This document shows, piece after piece, positions 51,446 through 60,286 of a stretch of DNA of 64,000 nucleotides. Each line of letters opens with the position of its first letter. Positions within the stretch are counted from its first letter, which is position 1. The position numbers and the translations under genes were made by a program. Origin of the DNA: AP-15 sp963738185 (GTDB taxonomy: Bacteria; Pseudomonadota; Alphaproteobacteria; ATCC43930; CGMCC-115725); contig CAVTVA010000003.1 of the NCBI GenBank assembly GCA_963738185.1, positions 2,852,001-2,916,000 of the forward strand, in the 5' to 3' direction. The notes beneath the pieces were generated by a model. That model was not told where the DNA came from. It was given only the letters and a program-made list of their open reading frames with translations, and searched no databases.

Positions 51446-52873
51446 GTGCGCACCGATTTTACGACCGAGCAACTGGCCGATGCTGACACCGCGCAATCCG
51501 AAAAGATTTTGCGAACCTGCACCCATTGCGGGTTCTGCACCGCGACCTGCCCGACCTACCTCTTGCTCGGCGACGAGCTCGACGGGCCGCGCGGCCGCAT
51601 CTACCTGATCAAGGAGATGCTGGCCGGCGAGACGCCCACTGCCGACACCGTCAAGCATATCGACCGCTGCCTGTCGTGCCTCTCGTGCATGACGACCTGC
51701 CCGTCGGGGGTCAACTACATGCACCTCGTCGACCACGCCCGGCGCTGGATCGAGGCGAAATACCGCCGGCCGCGAGGCGAGCGGGCATTACGACATATGC
51801 TCGGGACCGTTCTGACCCGGCCCTGGCTCTTTCGCCTGGCGCTGCGCTGCGCCGCCCTCGGCAAGCCGTTCGCCGGATTTCTGCCGGGGCGCCTCGCGCC
51901 GCTATTGGCGCTGGCCCCGGCCTCGGTCCCCGCCGCCTCGCCGACCGACCGGCGTCGCTTCTTCGCGGCCGAGGGCGCGCGGCGGATGCGGGTGGCGCTG
52001 CTGGCCGGCTGCGCTCAGCTTGTGCTGGCCCCCGAAATCAACGAGGCCACGATCCGCCTGCTGACCCGACACGGCTGCGAAGTCGTCGTCGCCAAGGGCA
52101 GCGGCTGCTGCGGCTCGCTCGCCCACCATCTGGGCCAGGAGGAGGCGGCGCTGGCTTTCGCCCGCACCGACATCGACGCCTGGGAGCGCGAACGCCTCGC
52201 CGGCGGCCTCGATGCGATCGTGATCAACGCGTCCGGCTGCGGCACCACGGTCAAGGATTACGGATTTATGCTGCGCGAGGATCCGGCCTATGCTGAGAAG
52301 GCGGCGCGGATCGCCGCCCTGGCCCGCGACGTGACCGAGGTGATCGACACGCTCGGCCTGCGTGAGCCAGTCTCTACCGCGGCCCTCGGCCGGCGCGTCG
52401 CCTATCATTCCGCCTGCTCGATGCAGCACGGCCAGCGCATTCACCGCCTGCCGAAGGGGCTGCTGGCGCGCGCCGGCTTCGAGACCATCGACGTGCCGGA
52501 AGGGCATATCTGCTGCGGCTCGGCTGGAACTTACAATTTGCTGCAACCGGAAATCGCCGAGAAGCTGCGCCAACGCAAGCTCGCCAATATCGCCAAAACC
52601 GCGCCCGATCTCGTCGCCACCGGCAATATCGGCTGCATCACTCAGCTCGCCCTCGGCTCGCCCGTGCCGGTCGTGCACACGGTCGAGCTGCTCGATTGGG
52701 CGACCGGCGGGCCTATGCCGAGCGCGCTCGCAACCGATCAACCGGCGCGTCGGCGGGCAATCACCGGGATCAGCAGTGACAATGCCAGCGCGGCGCCGCC
52801 GATCGCCGCCGGTGCGAGCCAGTTGGCGCTGCCGAGCATGACCCGCTCCCCGGCCGCGCCGAATTCGACATAG
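51446..52873 (+). CDS. glcF: Glycolate oxidase iron-sulphur subunit GlcF
   Basis: 475 residues with two ferredoxin-type [4Fe-4S] motifs, CTHCGFCTATCP (Cys25-28-31-35) and CLSCLSCMTTCP (Cys75-78-81-85), then two cysteine-rich CCG domains with GSGCCGSLAHHLGQEEAAL and GHICCGSAGTYNLLQPEIA. It transfers electrons from GlcD/E to quinone. The last 45 codons (after DWATGG) overlap the convergent TVP38-type gene from 52738, and the tail sequence looks unlike GlcF. The stop at 52873 may therefore be displaced, since GlcF usually ends near ELLDWATGG. Confidence 0.9.
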   Translation: MRTDFTTEQLADADTAQSEKILRTCTHCGFCTATCPTYLLLGDELDGPRGRIYLIKEMLAGETPTADTVKHIDRCLSCLSCMTTCPSGVNYMHLVDHARRWIEAKYRRPRGERALRHMLGTVLTRPWLFRLALRCAALGKPFAGFLPGRLAPLLALAPASVPAASPTDRRRFFAAEGARRMRVALLAGCAQLVLAPEINEATIRLLTRHGCEVVVAKGSGCCGSLAHHLGQEEAALAFARTDIDAWERERLAGGLDAIVINASGCGTTVKDYGFMLREDPAYAEKAARIAALARDVTEVIDTLGLREPVSTAALGRRVAYHSACSMQHGQRIHRLPKGLLARAGFETIDVPEGHICCGSAGTYNLLQPEIAEKLRQRKLANIAKTAPDLVATGNIGCITQLALGSPVPVVHTVELLDWATGGPMPSALATDQPARRRAITGISSDNASAAPPIAAGASQLALPSMTRSPAAPNST

Positions 52874-53421
52874 GCGACCGTCATCGGCAATTGGCCGAGC
52901 AACGACCCGAACGCGTAAGCCCCCAGCGGCATCCGCGTCAGCCCCAGTCCATAATTGCCGAGGCTGTGCGGCATCACCGGGATCAGCCGAAGCAATGCCA
53001 CCGCGCGCCACCCGCCGCGCTCGACCCGATCGAGGATCGGTCGTATGCGGGCATTGCGGTCGAGGCCGAAAAGGCCGGAATTGATGTAGCGCGCGACCAG
53101 AAAACCTGCGACCGCGCCGGCGACGCTGCCGATCGTCGCCCAGAATATGCCCGATCCGACGCCGAACAGCAGCCCGGCCAGGATCGCCAGCAACGTGCGC
53201 GGGACGAACAGCAGGCTCGCTGCGACATGGACCACGAGATAGATCAGCGGCGCCGCAGGATAGCGGCCGATCGTCGCCGCGACGGCAGCAGGATCGAGCG
53301 CAGCCCGCCAATGCCATGCCGCGGCGATCCCAATGACCAGCAGACCGAGCGCGCAAATCCTGATCGCCCGGCGCAGCCCGGCCCCGGGCAGTTCCGATCT
53401 CGGCTTCGCGGCCGCCGTCAT
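52738..53421 (-). CDS. TVP38/TMEM64-family membrane protein
   Basis: 227 residues with five to six hydrophobic segments. Conserved features of the TVP38 (DedA/SNARE-assoc) family: ASLLFVPRTLLAILAGLLFG, GSIFWATIGSVAGAVAGFLV, and the ALLRLIPVMPHSLGNYGLGL loop (R-x-x-P motif). The family transports or scrambles lipids and its bacterial members are linked to membrane homeostasis. The start overlaps the GT2 gene stop as ATGA-type coupling. The overlap with glcF at the 3' end is 136 bases, opposite strands. Confidence 0.82.
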   Translation of the reverse strand: MTAAAKPRSELPGAGLRRAIRICALGLLVIGIAAAWHWRAALDPAAVAATIGRYPAAPLIYLVVHVAASLLFVPRTLLAILAGLLFGVGSGIFWATIGSVAGAVAGFLVARYINSGLFGLDRNARIRPILDRVERGGWRAVALLRLIPVMPHSLGNYGLGLTRMPLGAYAFGSLLGQLPMTVAYVEFGAAGERVMLGSANWLAPAAIGGAALALSLLIPVIARRRAG

Positions 53422-54197
53422 CGCAGCGCGGAGACGGGCAATGAAACCGATCGGTCGGGCAGGGTCTCGGCTGCTTCGACCGGCGCCTCGTTAACGAGAT
53501 GCGGTCGGGCGGCGCGCCGCTGCAGCCACAGCACGCCGAAAAGATCGACAATGCCGACCCCCAGACGGTCGAGCACGCCATAGTTCGATACGCCGCGACG
53601 GCGCGGCCGGTGATTGACCGGCACCGAGCGCACCGTTCCGCCGGCGCGCAGCACCAGAGCCGGCAAGAACCGGTGCATGTGGTCGAAATCGGGCAGATCG
53701 AGGAACAGCGCGCGCGGAAACAGCTTTAGGCCGCAGCCGGTGTCGGGGGTGTCGTCGCCGAGCAGCCGAGCCCTGATCCGGTTGGCTACTCGCGAGGCGG
53801 CGCGCTTCGACCAGCTGTCCTGGCGGTGGCAACGATAGCCGGCGATCAGCAGCGGCGGGCTCTCCGGCGCGGCCCGAGCGAGGCCCCACAAAAGCGGGAG
53901 ATCGGCTGGATCATTCTGACCGTCGCCATCGAGGGTGGCGATCCATTTTGCTTGAGCCGCCCGCACTCCGGTGCGAATCGCCGCACTCTGTCCGCAGCTG
54001 CGCGCATGGCGCACCGATCTCAGCCGCGGTCCGAGCCGTACGATCTCGGCCGCGGTCGCATCGGTGCTGCCGTCATCGACATAGATAATCTCGTAAGTGA
54101 TCAAGCCATCGAGCGCGGCGGCGATTTCGGCCACTAGGGGTGCGATATTCTCGGCTTCATTTCTGACCGGAACGACGACGGAAAGATCCATGATCAA
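53418..54197 (-). CDS. Family 2 glycosyltransferase (polyprenyl-phosphate mannosyltransferase-like)
   Basis: 259 residues. The N-terminus MDLSVVVPVRNEAENIAPLV is the GT2 nucleotide-sugar domain start, followed by YEIIYVDDGSTDATAAEIVR and WIATLDGDGQNDPADLP (DxD region). The C-terminal end lacks the multi-span membrane anchor of long DPMS forms. It resembles DPM1-like enzymes that transfer a sugar to polyprenyl phosphate. Coupling with the TVP38-type protein suggests a shared envelope lipid pathway. Confidence 0.82.
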   Translation of the reverse strand: MIMDLSVVVPVRNEAENIAPLVAEIAAALDGLITYEIIYVDDGSTDATAAEIVRLGPRLRSVRHARSCGQSAAIRTGVRAAQAKWIATLDGDGQNDPADLPLLWGLARAAPESPPLLIAGYRCHRQDSWSKRAASRVANRIRARLLGDDTPDTGCGLKLFPRALFLDLPDFDHMHRFLPALVLRAGGTVRSVPVNHRPRRRGVSNYGVLDRLGVGIVDLFGVLWLQRRAARPHLVNEAPVEAAETLPDRSVSLPVSALR

Positions 54198-54367
54198 CTA
54201 CCGGAAGGCTTGGCCTGACCGAATGGCAGGAGCGGTTGGTCTTCGCGTCACAACGGGCGGCGCATCTACCATGTTCCGCATTCTGGGGCAAATTACCTTG
54301 GCGCGAATTGCTTGCTCCGCGCCGGCGACAAAGCGCTCACCGCACAGCAGAAAACAAGTCCGGGCGC

Positions 54368-55786
54368 TTATGAACGAATTTGCTTGATCAGGCGTGCAAG
54401 CAGCGCATCGTAGATCGGCGTCGTGCGCAGCAGCTGGGCGACGAGCATCGCAGCAAAGCAGGATGCCAGCATCGGCAGCAGGGTTGTGAACGCGGCGGTC
54501 ATTTCCGTCACCAGCACAATGCCGGTGACCGGCGCCTGGACGACCCCGGTGAAAAACGCCGCCATGCCGACAACCGCAAATGCCTCCGCGCTGATCCCGA
54601 GGTGGGGAAACGCCAGCCCGCACAGCGCCCCGGAAACGAGACCGAGCTGGGACCCCAGCACGAGGAGCGGCGCGAACAGCCCGCCCGGCGTGCGCGCCGC
54701 GTAGGATGCCGGGCCGAGGCAAAAGCGAATGACAAAGGCGAATGGGATCGAGCTGATCGCCACACCGCCCGCGAGCAGGCGCTGCGTAATCGCGTCGCCG
54801 CCGCCGATCAGTTCAGGATAGAACCAGCCGATGACGCCCACCGCCGCGCCGATCGCCGCCGCTTTTAACTCGACCGGCACAACGCTCAACTGTTCGGTCA
54901 ACGAGAGGGCGCCCAGGATAGCGCGGTTATAGAGGCTCGCGGCGACCCCGGCGACCACGCCCAGGGCGACGTAAAGCGGCCAGGTTGCGTCGGTGGCGTA
55001 GGGCAGCGGCCCGGTCGCCATCGCCGCTTGGGTCGATATCGCAACCTGAAAATCGGGCGCGCTGCCGAGCAACAGGCGTGAGATCAGGATCGCGGTCGAT
55101 GATGCGCCGAGTGCTATGATCGCCATTCGCGCCTCGAACCGCCGCACCAGCTCTTCGAGGACGAAGACCGCGCCGGCAATCGGCGCATTGAAGGCGACGG
55201 CAAGGCCCGCCCCGGCGCCGGCGGCGAGCAGCACGCGCAATTCGTCCGGGGTGTGCCGAAACACCCTGCCGACGAGATGCGCGACCACCGCACCCATCTG
55301 CACGCTCGGGCCTTCGCGCCCCAGCGCCATGCCGGCGCCAATCGCCGCAAGCCCGCCGGCAAACTTGACCGGCAGCAGCCGCGGCGGCGCTCCGGCCAAT
55401 TCCCCGTTCAAAGCCGCCTCGACCTGCGGGATCCCGCTCCCCGAGGCGTGCGGGGAAAACCGCCGCACCAGCCACGCACCAAACGCCACTGCCGCCGCAC
55501 AGCCGGCAACGACAAGGCAAAATCCGATGAAATGCGCCTGATGGCCGCGCGCGATCAGCGAATCGCGCCAGTCATCAGCGCGCTCGAGCGCGAGCCGAAA
55601 GGCCGCATCGATCGCCCCCGCCCCGGCGCCGACGATCGGCGCTAGCAAAGCGAGGCGCAGTAGGCGGCGATTGTTCGCCCGACGCCGCGGCGGGTGGCGC
55701 GTTGCTGCTTCAGCTGCCGCACCTTGCGAGCGGTCTGCTTCGGGCAACCCTTCTTCCTGGAGAGCGCCGGAACCGTCATCCGCCAT
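54368..55786 (-). CDS. ClC-type chloride channel/antiporter
   Basis: 472 residues with about 11-12 hydrophobic segments. Ion-filter motifs GSGIPQVEAAL and GREGPSVQMG, and the loop PGGLFAPLLVLGSQLGLVSG. The family exchanges Cl- for H+ and helps in acid stress. The N-terminal 50 residues are charged and may contain the cytosolic region. There is no CBS domain. Start at 55786 gives MADDGSGALQEEGLPEADRS. Confidence 0.9.
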   Translation of the reverse strand: MADDGSGALQEEGLPEADRSQGAAAEAATRHPPRRRANNRRLLRLALLAPIVGAGAGAIDAAFRLALERADDWRDSLIARGHQAHFIGFCLVVAGCAAAVAFGAWLVRRFSPHASGSGIPQVEAALNGELAGAPPRLLPVKFAGGLAAIGAGMALGREGPSVQMGAVVAHLVGRVFRHTPDELRVLLAAGAGAGLAVAFNAPIAGAVFVLEELVRRFEARMAIIALGASSTAILISRLLLGSAPDFQVAISTQAAMATGPLPYATDATWPLYVALGVVAGVAASLYNRAILGALSLTEQLSVVPVELKAAAIGAAVGVIGWFYPELIGGGDAITQRLLAGGVAISSIPFAFVIRFCLGPASYAARTPGGLFAPLLVLGSQLGLVSGALCGLAFPHLGISAEAFAVVGMAAFFTGVVQAPVTGIVLVTEMTAAFTTLLPMLASCFAAMLVAQLLRTTPIYDALLARLIKQIRS

Positions 55787-55949
55787 CAGAACGTCCCGAC
55801 CGCGGCCCGCGTACGTCCGCTCGTGTCCCGCCTAGCAGCAAGCGGCAGCGGCACAACCTCGGGAAACGGTGATCGCCGATTTGCGCGCCCGCCGTCCCGA
55901 GCCGGTCGCAGCATCGGGGCCGGTCCCGCTCGGCGTATGGCTCGCTGGA

Positions 55950-57374
55950 TCAGCGGTCGACCCAGGCAATGCGCAGGATGTTGGTGGCCCCGGGAGTGCC
56001 AAACGGCACCCCGGCGGTGATGACCACCCGCTCGCCTGGCTGGGCGATCTGCTCGCGATGGGCGATGCGCGCCGCCTGATGCACCATGTCGGCGAAGCCT
56101 TTGACGTCGCGGCTATGCACGCAGTGCGCCCCCCACAATAGCGCCAGCCGCCGCGCGGTGCCGAGGTTCGAGGTCAGCACCAGGATCGGCGTCGCCGGAC
56201 GCTCGCGCGCCGCGCGCAGCGCCGTCGCACCGGAGGTCGTGAAGGACACGATCGCCGCCGCGCCGACCGTGCTCGCGACCTGGCAGGCGGCGGCGCTGAT
56301 CGCGTCCGGTGCGGTATGCTCATGCTCGATCCGGGTGCCTTCCAGCATCGTATGGTAGAGCGGGTCCTCCTGCACGCGGCTGGCGATTCGGTGCATCATC
56401 GCTACCGCTTCGACCGGGTAGCGCCCGGCTGCGGTTTCGGCCGACAGCATCACGGCATCCGCCCCGTCATAGACCGCGGTCGCGACATCCGATGCCTCGG
56501 CCCGAGTCGGGGTCGGCGACGTGATCATCAATTCGAGCATCTGCGTCGCCACGATGACCGGCTTGCCGGCGATGCGGCAGGCGTGGACCACCTGCTTTTG
56601 CACCCGCGGCACCTCCTCGGGCGGCATCTCGACCCCGAGATCGCCGCGCGCCACCATCAGCGCATCCGAAAGCTCGATAATCTCGGGCAGCCGGTCGATC
56701 GCCGAAGGTTTTTCGAGCTTGACCATGACCCCGGCACGGCCGGCGACGAGCTTGCGGCCCTCGGCCACATCGTCCGGGCGCTGGACAAACGAGAACGCGA
56801 TCCAATCGGCGCCGTGGTCGAGGGCGAAGGCGAGATCGGCCCGGTCCTTTTCGGTGACCGCCGACAGCGGCAACACCACTTTCGGCACATTGACCCCTTT
56901 ACGGTCCGAGAGCGTGCCGCCGACCCGGCATACTGTCTCGGCAAAGTCCGGCCCGCACAGCTGTGCCTCTAGGCGCACCTTGCCGTCATCGACCAGGAGG
57001 TCGGTTCCGGTGCGCAACGCCTCGAAGATCTCGGGATGCGGCAGCGGCGCCCGCCGCCGATCGCCCGGGCAGCGGTCGAGATCGAGGCGGAAATGGTCGC
57101 CGGCGGCGAGCTCGATCGGGCCCTCGGCAAAGGTGCCGAGGCGCAGCTTTGGCCCTTGCAGATCGGCAAGGATGCCGATCGGCCGTCCGGTCTCATGCTC
57201 GATCCGGCGGATCGCTTCAAACCGGCCAAGGTGCTCCTCGTGCGTCCCGTGGCTGAAATTGAGCCGGAACACATCGACCCCGGCCTCGAACAAAGCTTGG
57301 ATCTGCTCGAAGCTGGAGCTCGAAGGGCCAAGGGTGGCGACAATCTTCGCGCTGCGCCGGCGCCGCATATCCAT
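55950..57374 (-). CDS. pyk: Pyruvate kinase
   Basis: 474 residues. N-terminal RRRSAKIVATLGPSSSSFEQ, the active-site and metal motifs MVKLEKPSAIDRLPEIIELS, DALMVARGDLGVEMPPEEVP, GKPVIVATQMLELMITSPTP, and PTRAEASDVATAVYDGADAV. It converts PEP and ADP to pyruvate and ATP. It lies next to glycerate kinase (stop 57387) on the same strand, suggesting a shared C3-acid route. Confidence 0.93.
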   Translation of the reverse strand: MDMRRRRSAKIVATLGPSSSSFEQIQALFEAGVDVFRLNFSHGTHEEHLGRFEAIRRIEHETGRPIGILADLQGPKLRLGTFAEGPIELAAGDHFRLDLDRCPGDRRRAPLPHPEIFEALRTGTDLLVDDGKVRLEAQLCGPDFAETVCRVGGTLSDRKGVNVPKVVLPLSAVTEKDRADLAFALDHGADWIAFSFVQRPDDVAEGRKLVAGRAGVMVKLEKPSAIDRLPEIIELSDALMVARGDLGVEMPPEEVPRVQKQVVHACRIAGKPVIVATQMLELMITSPTPTRAEASDVATAVYDGADAVMLSAETAAGRYPVEAVAMMHRIASRVQEDPLYHTMLEGTRIEHEHTAPDAISAAACQVASTVGAAAIVSFTTSGATALRAARERPATPILVLTSNLGTARRLALLWGAHCVHSRDVKGFADMVHQAARIAHREQIAQPGERVVITAGVPFGTPGATNILRIAWVDR

Positions 57375-57386
57375 TTCTATTGCGTT

Positions 57387-58712
57387 TCAGGCGAGCACCA
57401 GGATGGCCCGGAAATCGTTGACATTGGTCAAGGTCGGCCCGGTCACGACCAGATCGCCGAGAGCGTCGAAAAACCCGTATCCGTCATTGTCGGCAAGCGC
57501 CGCCGTAGCCCGAATCCCGCGGATCGCGGCCCGCGCGATGCTGTCCGGATAGAGGATCGCGCCGGCATTGTCCTCGGTTCCATCGATGCCGTCGGTATCG
57601 CATGCAAGCGCCGAAATTCCGGCGGCGCCGTCGAGCGCCACGGCGAGCGCCAGCAGAAATTCGACATTGCGGCCACCGCGGCCCGGCCCCTTGATGGTGA
57701 CGGTGGTCTCGCCGCCCGACAGCAGCACAGCCGGTGGATAGATGATCCGATCGCCGACCCGGAACTCCCCGGCCCGAATCTGGCGGGCGACCGCGGCATG
57801 CACCAGGGCAACATCGCGTGCTTCACCCTCGATCCGGTCGCTCAGAACGATGGGAGTGATATTTCGCCGCAGCGCCACCGCGGCGGCGGCCTGCAGCGAT
57901 TGCTGCGGGCTGGCGACAAGCGCAAAGCGCGCCCGCGCAAAGATCGGGTCGTCGGGCTTTGGCGTCTCCTCAAGCGCAAACGCCAGATGCGCCATCACCG
58001 CCGCGGGCCCGTCGATTCTATGCTTGGCCAAGGCTGCTCGAGCATCGGCGAAGGTCGTCGGATCGGGCACCGTCGGCCCGGAGGCGATGACTGCCGGACC
58101 GTCGCCCGGAACATCGGAAATCGCCAAGGTCAGAATCTGCGCCGGCGCTGCCGCCGCGGCCAAGCGGCCGCCCTTGATCGCACTGAGATGCTTGCGCACC
58201 GTGTTGATCTCGGCAATCGTCGCGCCGGAACGCAGCAATGCGCGCGTCACCACCTGCTTGTCGGCCAAGGTGAGGCCCGGCGCCGGAAGGGCCAGCAACG
58301 CCGAGCCGCCGCCCGAAGCGAGAAAGACGAGTTGATCGTCGGGGCCGAGATCGCGCGCCAGGGCAAGCATCCGTCGCGCCGTGCGCTCGCCTGCGGCATC
58401 GGGCACCGGGTGGCTCGCCTCGACGATTTCGACCCGGTCACAGGAAACGGCATGGCCATAACGGGTGAGGACGATACCATCGAGAGGGCCGGTCCACCGG
58501 GCCTCGAACGCGCGCGCCATCGCTGCCGAGGCCTTGCCGGCGCCGAGCAGCAGCGTGCGCCCCGGCACCGCCGCCGGAATATGCCCGGCGAGCGCCCGAT
58601 CGGGATCGGCCGCCGCGAGCGCGGCATCGAACAGGGAACGCAGCAGCTCCCTGGCCGCCGCTTCGTCGCATTTGGTCACGTCACCGTTCCCCACTGCCCG
58701 AACCGGCTTCAT
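57387..58712 (-). CDS. ttuD: Glycerate 2-kinase / hydroxypyruvate reductase-like (MOFRL family)
   Basis: 441 residues from ATG 58712. N-terminal DUF4147 domain (AARELLRSLFDAALAAADP, RTLLLGAGKASAAMARAF), GHAVSCDRVEIVEASHPVPD, SGGGSALLALPAPGLTLADK, and the C-terminal MOFRL part SGGETTVTIKGPGRGGRNVE and AGISALACDTDGIDGTEDNA. This family phosphorylates glycerate to 2-phosphoglycerate (TtuD type). The upstream start at 58988 would overlap the DegP gene in antisense and is not chosen. It lies 12 bases before pyk in the transcription direction. Confidence 0.88.
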   Translation of the reverse strand: MKPVRAVGNGDVTKCDEAAARELLRSLFDAALAAADPDRALAGHIPAAVPGRTLLLGAGKASAAMARAFEARWTGPLDGIVLTRYGHAVSCDRVEIVEASHPVPDAAGERTARRMLALARDLGPDDQLVFLASGGGSALLALPAPGLTLADKQVVTRALLRSGATIAEINTVRKHLSAIKGGRLAAAAAPAQILTLAISDVPGDGPAVIASGPTVPDPTTFADARAALAKHRIDGPAAVMAHLAFALEETPKPDDPIFARARFALVASPQQSLQAAAAVALRRNITPIVLSDRIEGEARDVALVHAAVARQIRAGEFRVGDRIIYPPAVLLSGGETTVTIKGPGRGGRNVEFLLALAVALDGAAGISALACDTDGIDGTEDNAGAILYPDSIARAAIRGIRATAALADNDGYGFFDALGDLVVTGPTLTNVNDFRAILVLA

Positions 58713-58824
58713 TTCACATCGAGCGGCCTCGAAACGCCAGCGCTCGGTCTCGTATCCGGCGTGGCGTGCCGCAACCGGCCCCGATGAAGGAAGCGTTGCC
58801 GTGAATTGGTTCGCCTGCCGCGGC

Positions 58825-60282
58825 ATGACGCGAGCGGTGCTGCTGATCTTCCTGCTGATCGCCGCGACGCCGAGCCGGGCCGACCCGCCGCAGCCGGCGC
58901 CTTTTTCCGAGGTCTTCGCGCAGTTGGCGGCGCGGTTGTCGGGGGTGGTGGTCAACATCTCGACAACCCAAGCGCCCGCGGCAACCACGGCGAAGGCCCC
59001 GTCCGATGCCCAGCCTCCGTCCTCCGGGTCGCCGCTCGACCAATTTTTCCGCGAGTTTTTCGGCGATCAGGGGGCGCCGGGCGGGCACAACGGACTGGCC
59101 CCGCCAGCCGCCTCGCTCGGCTCGGGCTTCATCATCGACCCCTCCGGTCTGATCGTCACCAATAACCATGTGATCGCCGATGCCGAACAGATCACGGTCA
59201 CTTTGTCGGACAATACGATGCTGCACGCCCGGGTGATCGGGCGCGACCCGGTCAGCGATTTGGCACTCCTCAAGGTCGATGCCAAGAGGCCGCTCGCGAC
59301 TGCCAACTGGGGCAATTCGACAAAGACCAGGGTCGGCGACTGGGTGTTGGCGATCGGCAACCCGTTTGGCCTCGGCGGCACCGTCACCTCGGGCATCATC
59401 TCGGCCACGGCCCGCGATATCCATGCCGGACCCTATGATGATTTCCTGCAAACCGACGCCTCGATCAACCGAGGGAATTCCGGCGGCCCGATGTTCAACC
59501 TTGCCGGCGAGGTGATCGGCATAAATACCGCGATCTTCTCGCCTTCGGGAGGTTCGATCGGCATCGGCTTTGCCATCCCGTCCGCCTTGGCGCGGCCGAT
59601 TATCGATCAGCTGAAGACGACGGGCAAAGTCGAGCGCGGTTGGATCGGCGCCCAGATCCAGCCGGTCACCGGCGACATCGCGGAGGCGGTCGGGCTCGAT
59701 AAAAGCCGCGGCGCGATGATTGCGTCGATCGACCCGGCGAGCCCGGCGGCCCAGGCCAAGTTGCGCCCGGGCGACGTGATCCTCGCTTATGACGGCCACC
59801 CGATCGACCGCAGCCGCCAGCTGCCCCACCTCGTCGTCGATACGCCGCCCGACAAGCCGGTAAAGCTGTCGATCTGGCGCGACGGCAAGGCGCAGCAGGT
59901 CGAGCTCAAAGTTGCAGCACTGAACCCGAACCGTCCGCCGTCACCTCAGCCCGAGCCGGTAAAGGCAAAGCCGCCGCCAAGTATCGATGTGCTCGGCCTC
60001 AAGCTCGCTAAGCTCACGCTAGACCTGCGTAAGCAATTTTCCCTTTCCGACGCGGCCAAGGGCGTCGCCATCACCGAGGTCCCGCCGAACAGCGCAGGCG
60101 CAACGCAGGGCCTGCGGCCCGGCGACCTGATCCTCGCTGCCGCCGGCGCCGGGGTCACGACCCCCGAAGAGGTCCAGCAGAAAGCCGCAGCGGCCAAAAA
60201 AGCCGGCCGCAAGAACCTCCTCGTCCGCGTCGAGCGCGACGGCATCACCCGCTTCGTCGCCCTGCCAGCCGAGGGCGGGTGA
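58825..60282 (+). CDS. DegP/Do-like periplasmic serine protease with PDZ domains
   Basis: 485 residues from ATG 58825 (a GTG at 58801 would add 8). Signal peptide RAVLLIFLLIAATPSRA. Trypsin-like domain with His115 (VTNNHVIADA), Asp145 (DPVSDLALLK) and Ser219 (NRGNSGGPMF). Two PDZ domains, near residues 265-365 (GWIGAQIQPVTGDIAEAVGL) and 400-480 (ITEVPPNSAGATQGLRPGDL). Envelope quality control protease; the Do family degrades or holds misfolded periplasmic proteins. It is convergent with the oxidoreductase gene, with stops 5 bases apart. Confidence 0.9.
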   Translation: MTRAVLLIFLLIAATPSRADPPQPAPFSEVFAQLAARLSGVVVNISTTQAPAATTAKAPSDAQPPSSGSPLDQFFREFFGDQGAPGGHNGLAPPAASLGSGFIIDPSGLIVTNNHVIADAEQITVTLSDNTMLHARVIGRDPVSDLALLKVDAKRPLATANWGNSTKTRVGDWVLAIGNPFGLGGTVTSGIISATARDIHAGPYDDFLQTDASINRGNSGGPMFNLAGEVIGINTAIFSPSGGSIGIGFAIPSALARPIIDQLKTTGKVERGWIGAQIQPVTGDIAEAVGLDKSRGAMIASIDPASPAAQAKLRPGDVILAYDGHPIDRSRQLPHLVVDTPPDKPVKLSIWRDGKAQQVELKVAALNPNRPPSPQPEPVKAKPPPSIDVLGLKLAKLTLDLRKQFSLSDAAKGVAITEVPPNSAGATQGLRPGDLILAAAGAGVTTPEEVQQKAAAAKKAGRKNLLVRVERDGITRFVALPAEGG

Positions 60283-60286
60283 GGAG

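Noticed and set aside
58714..59829. 371-codon minus-strand open frame over the DegP gene
   Set aside because: The plus strand has the complete serine-protease triad and PDZ domains; the minus frame is a compositional shadow.
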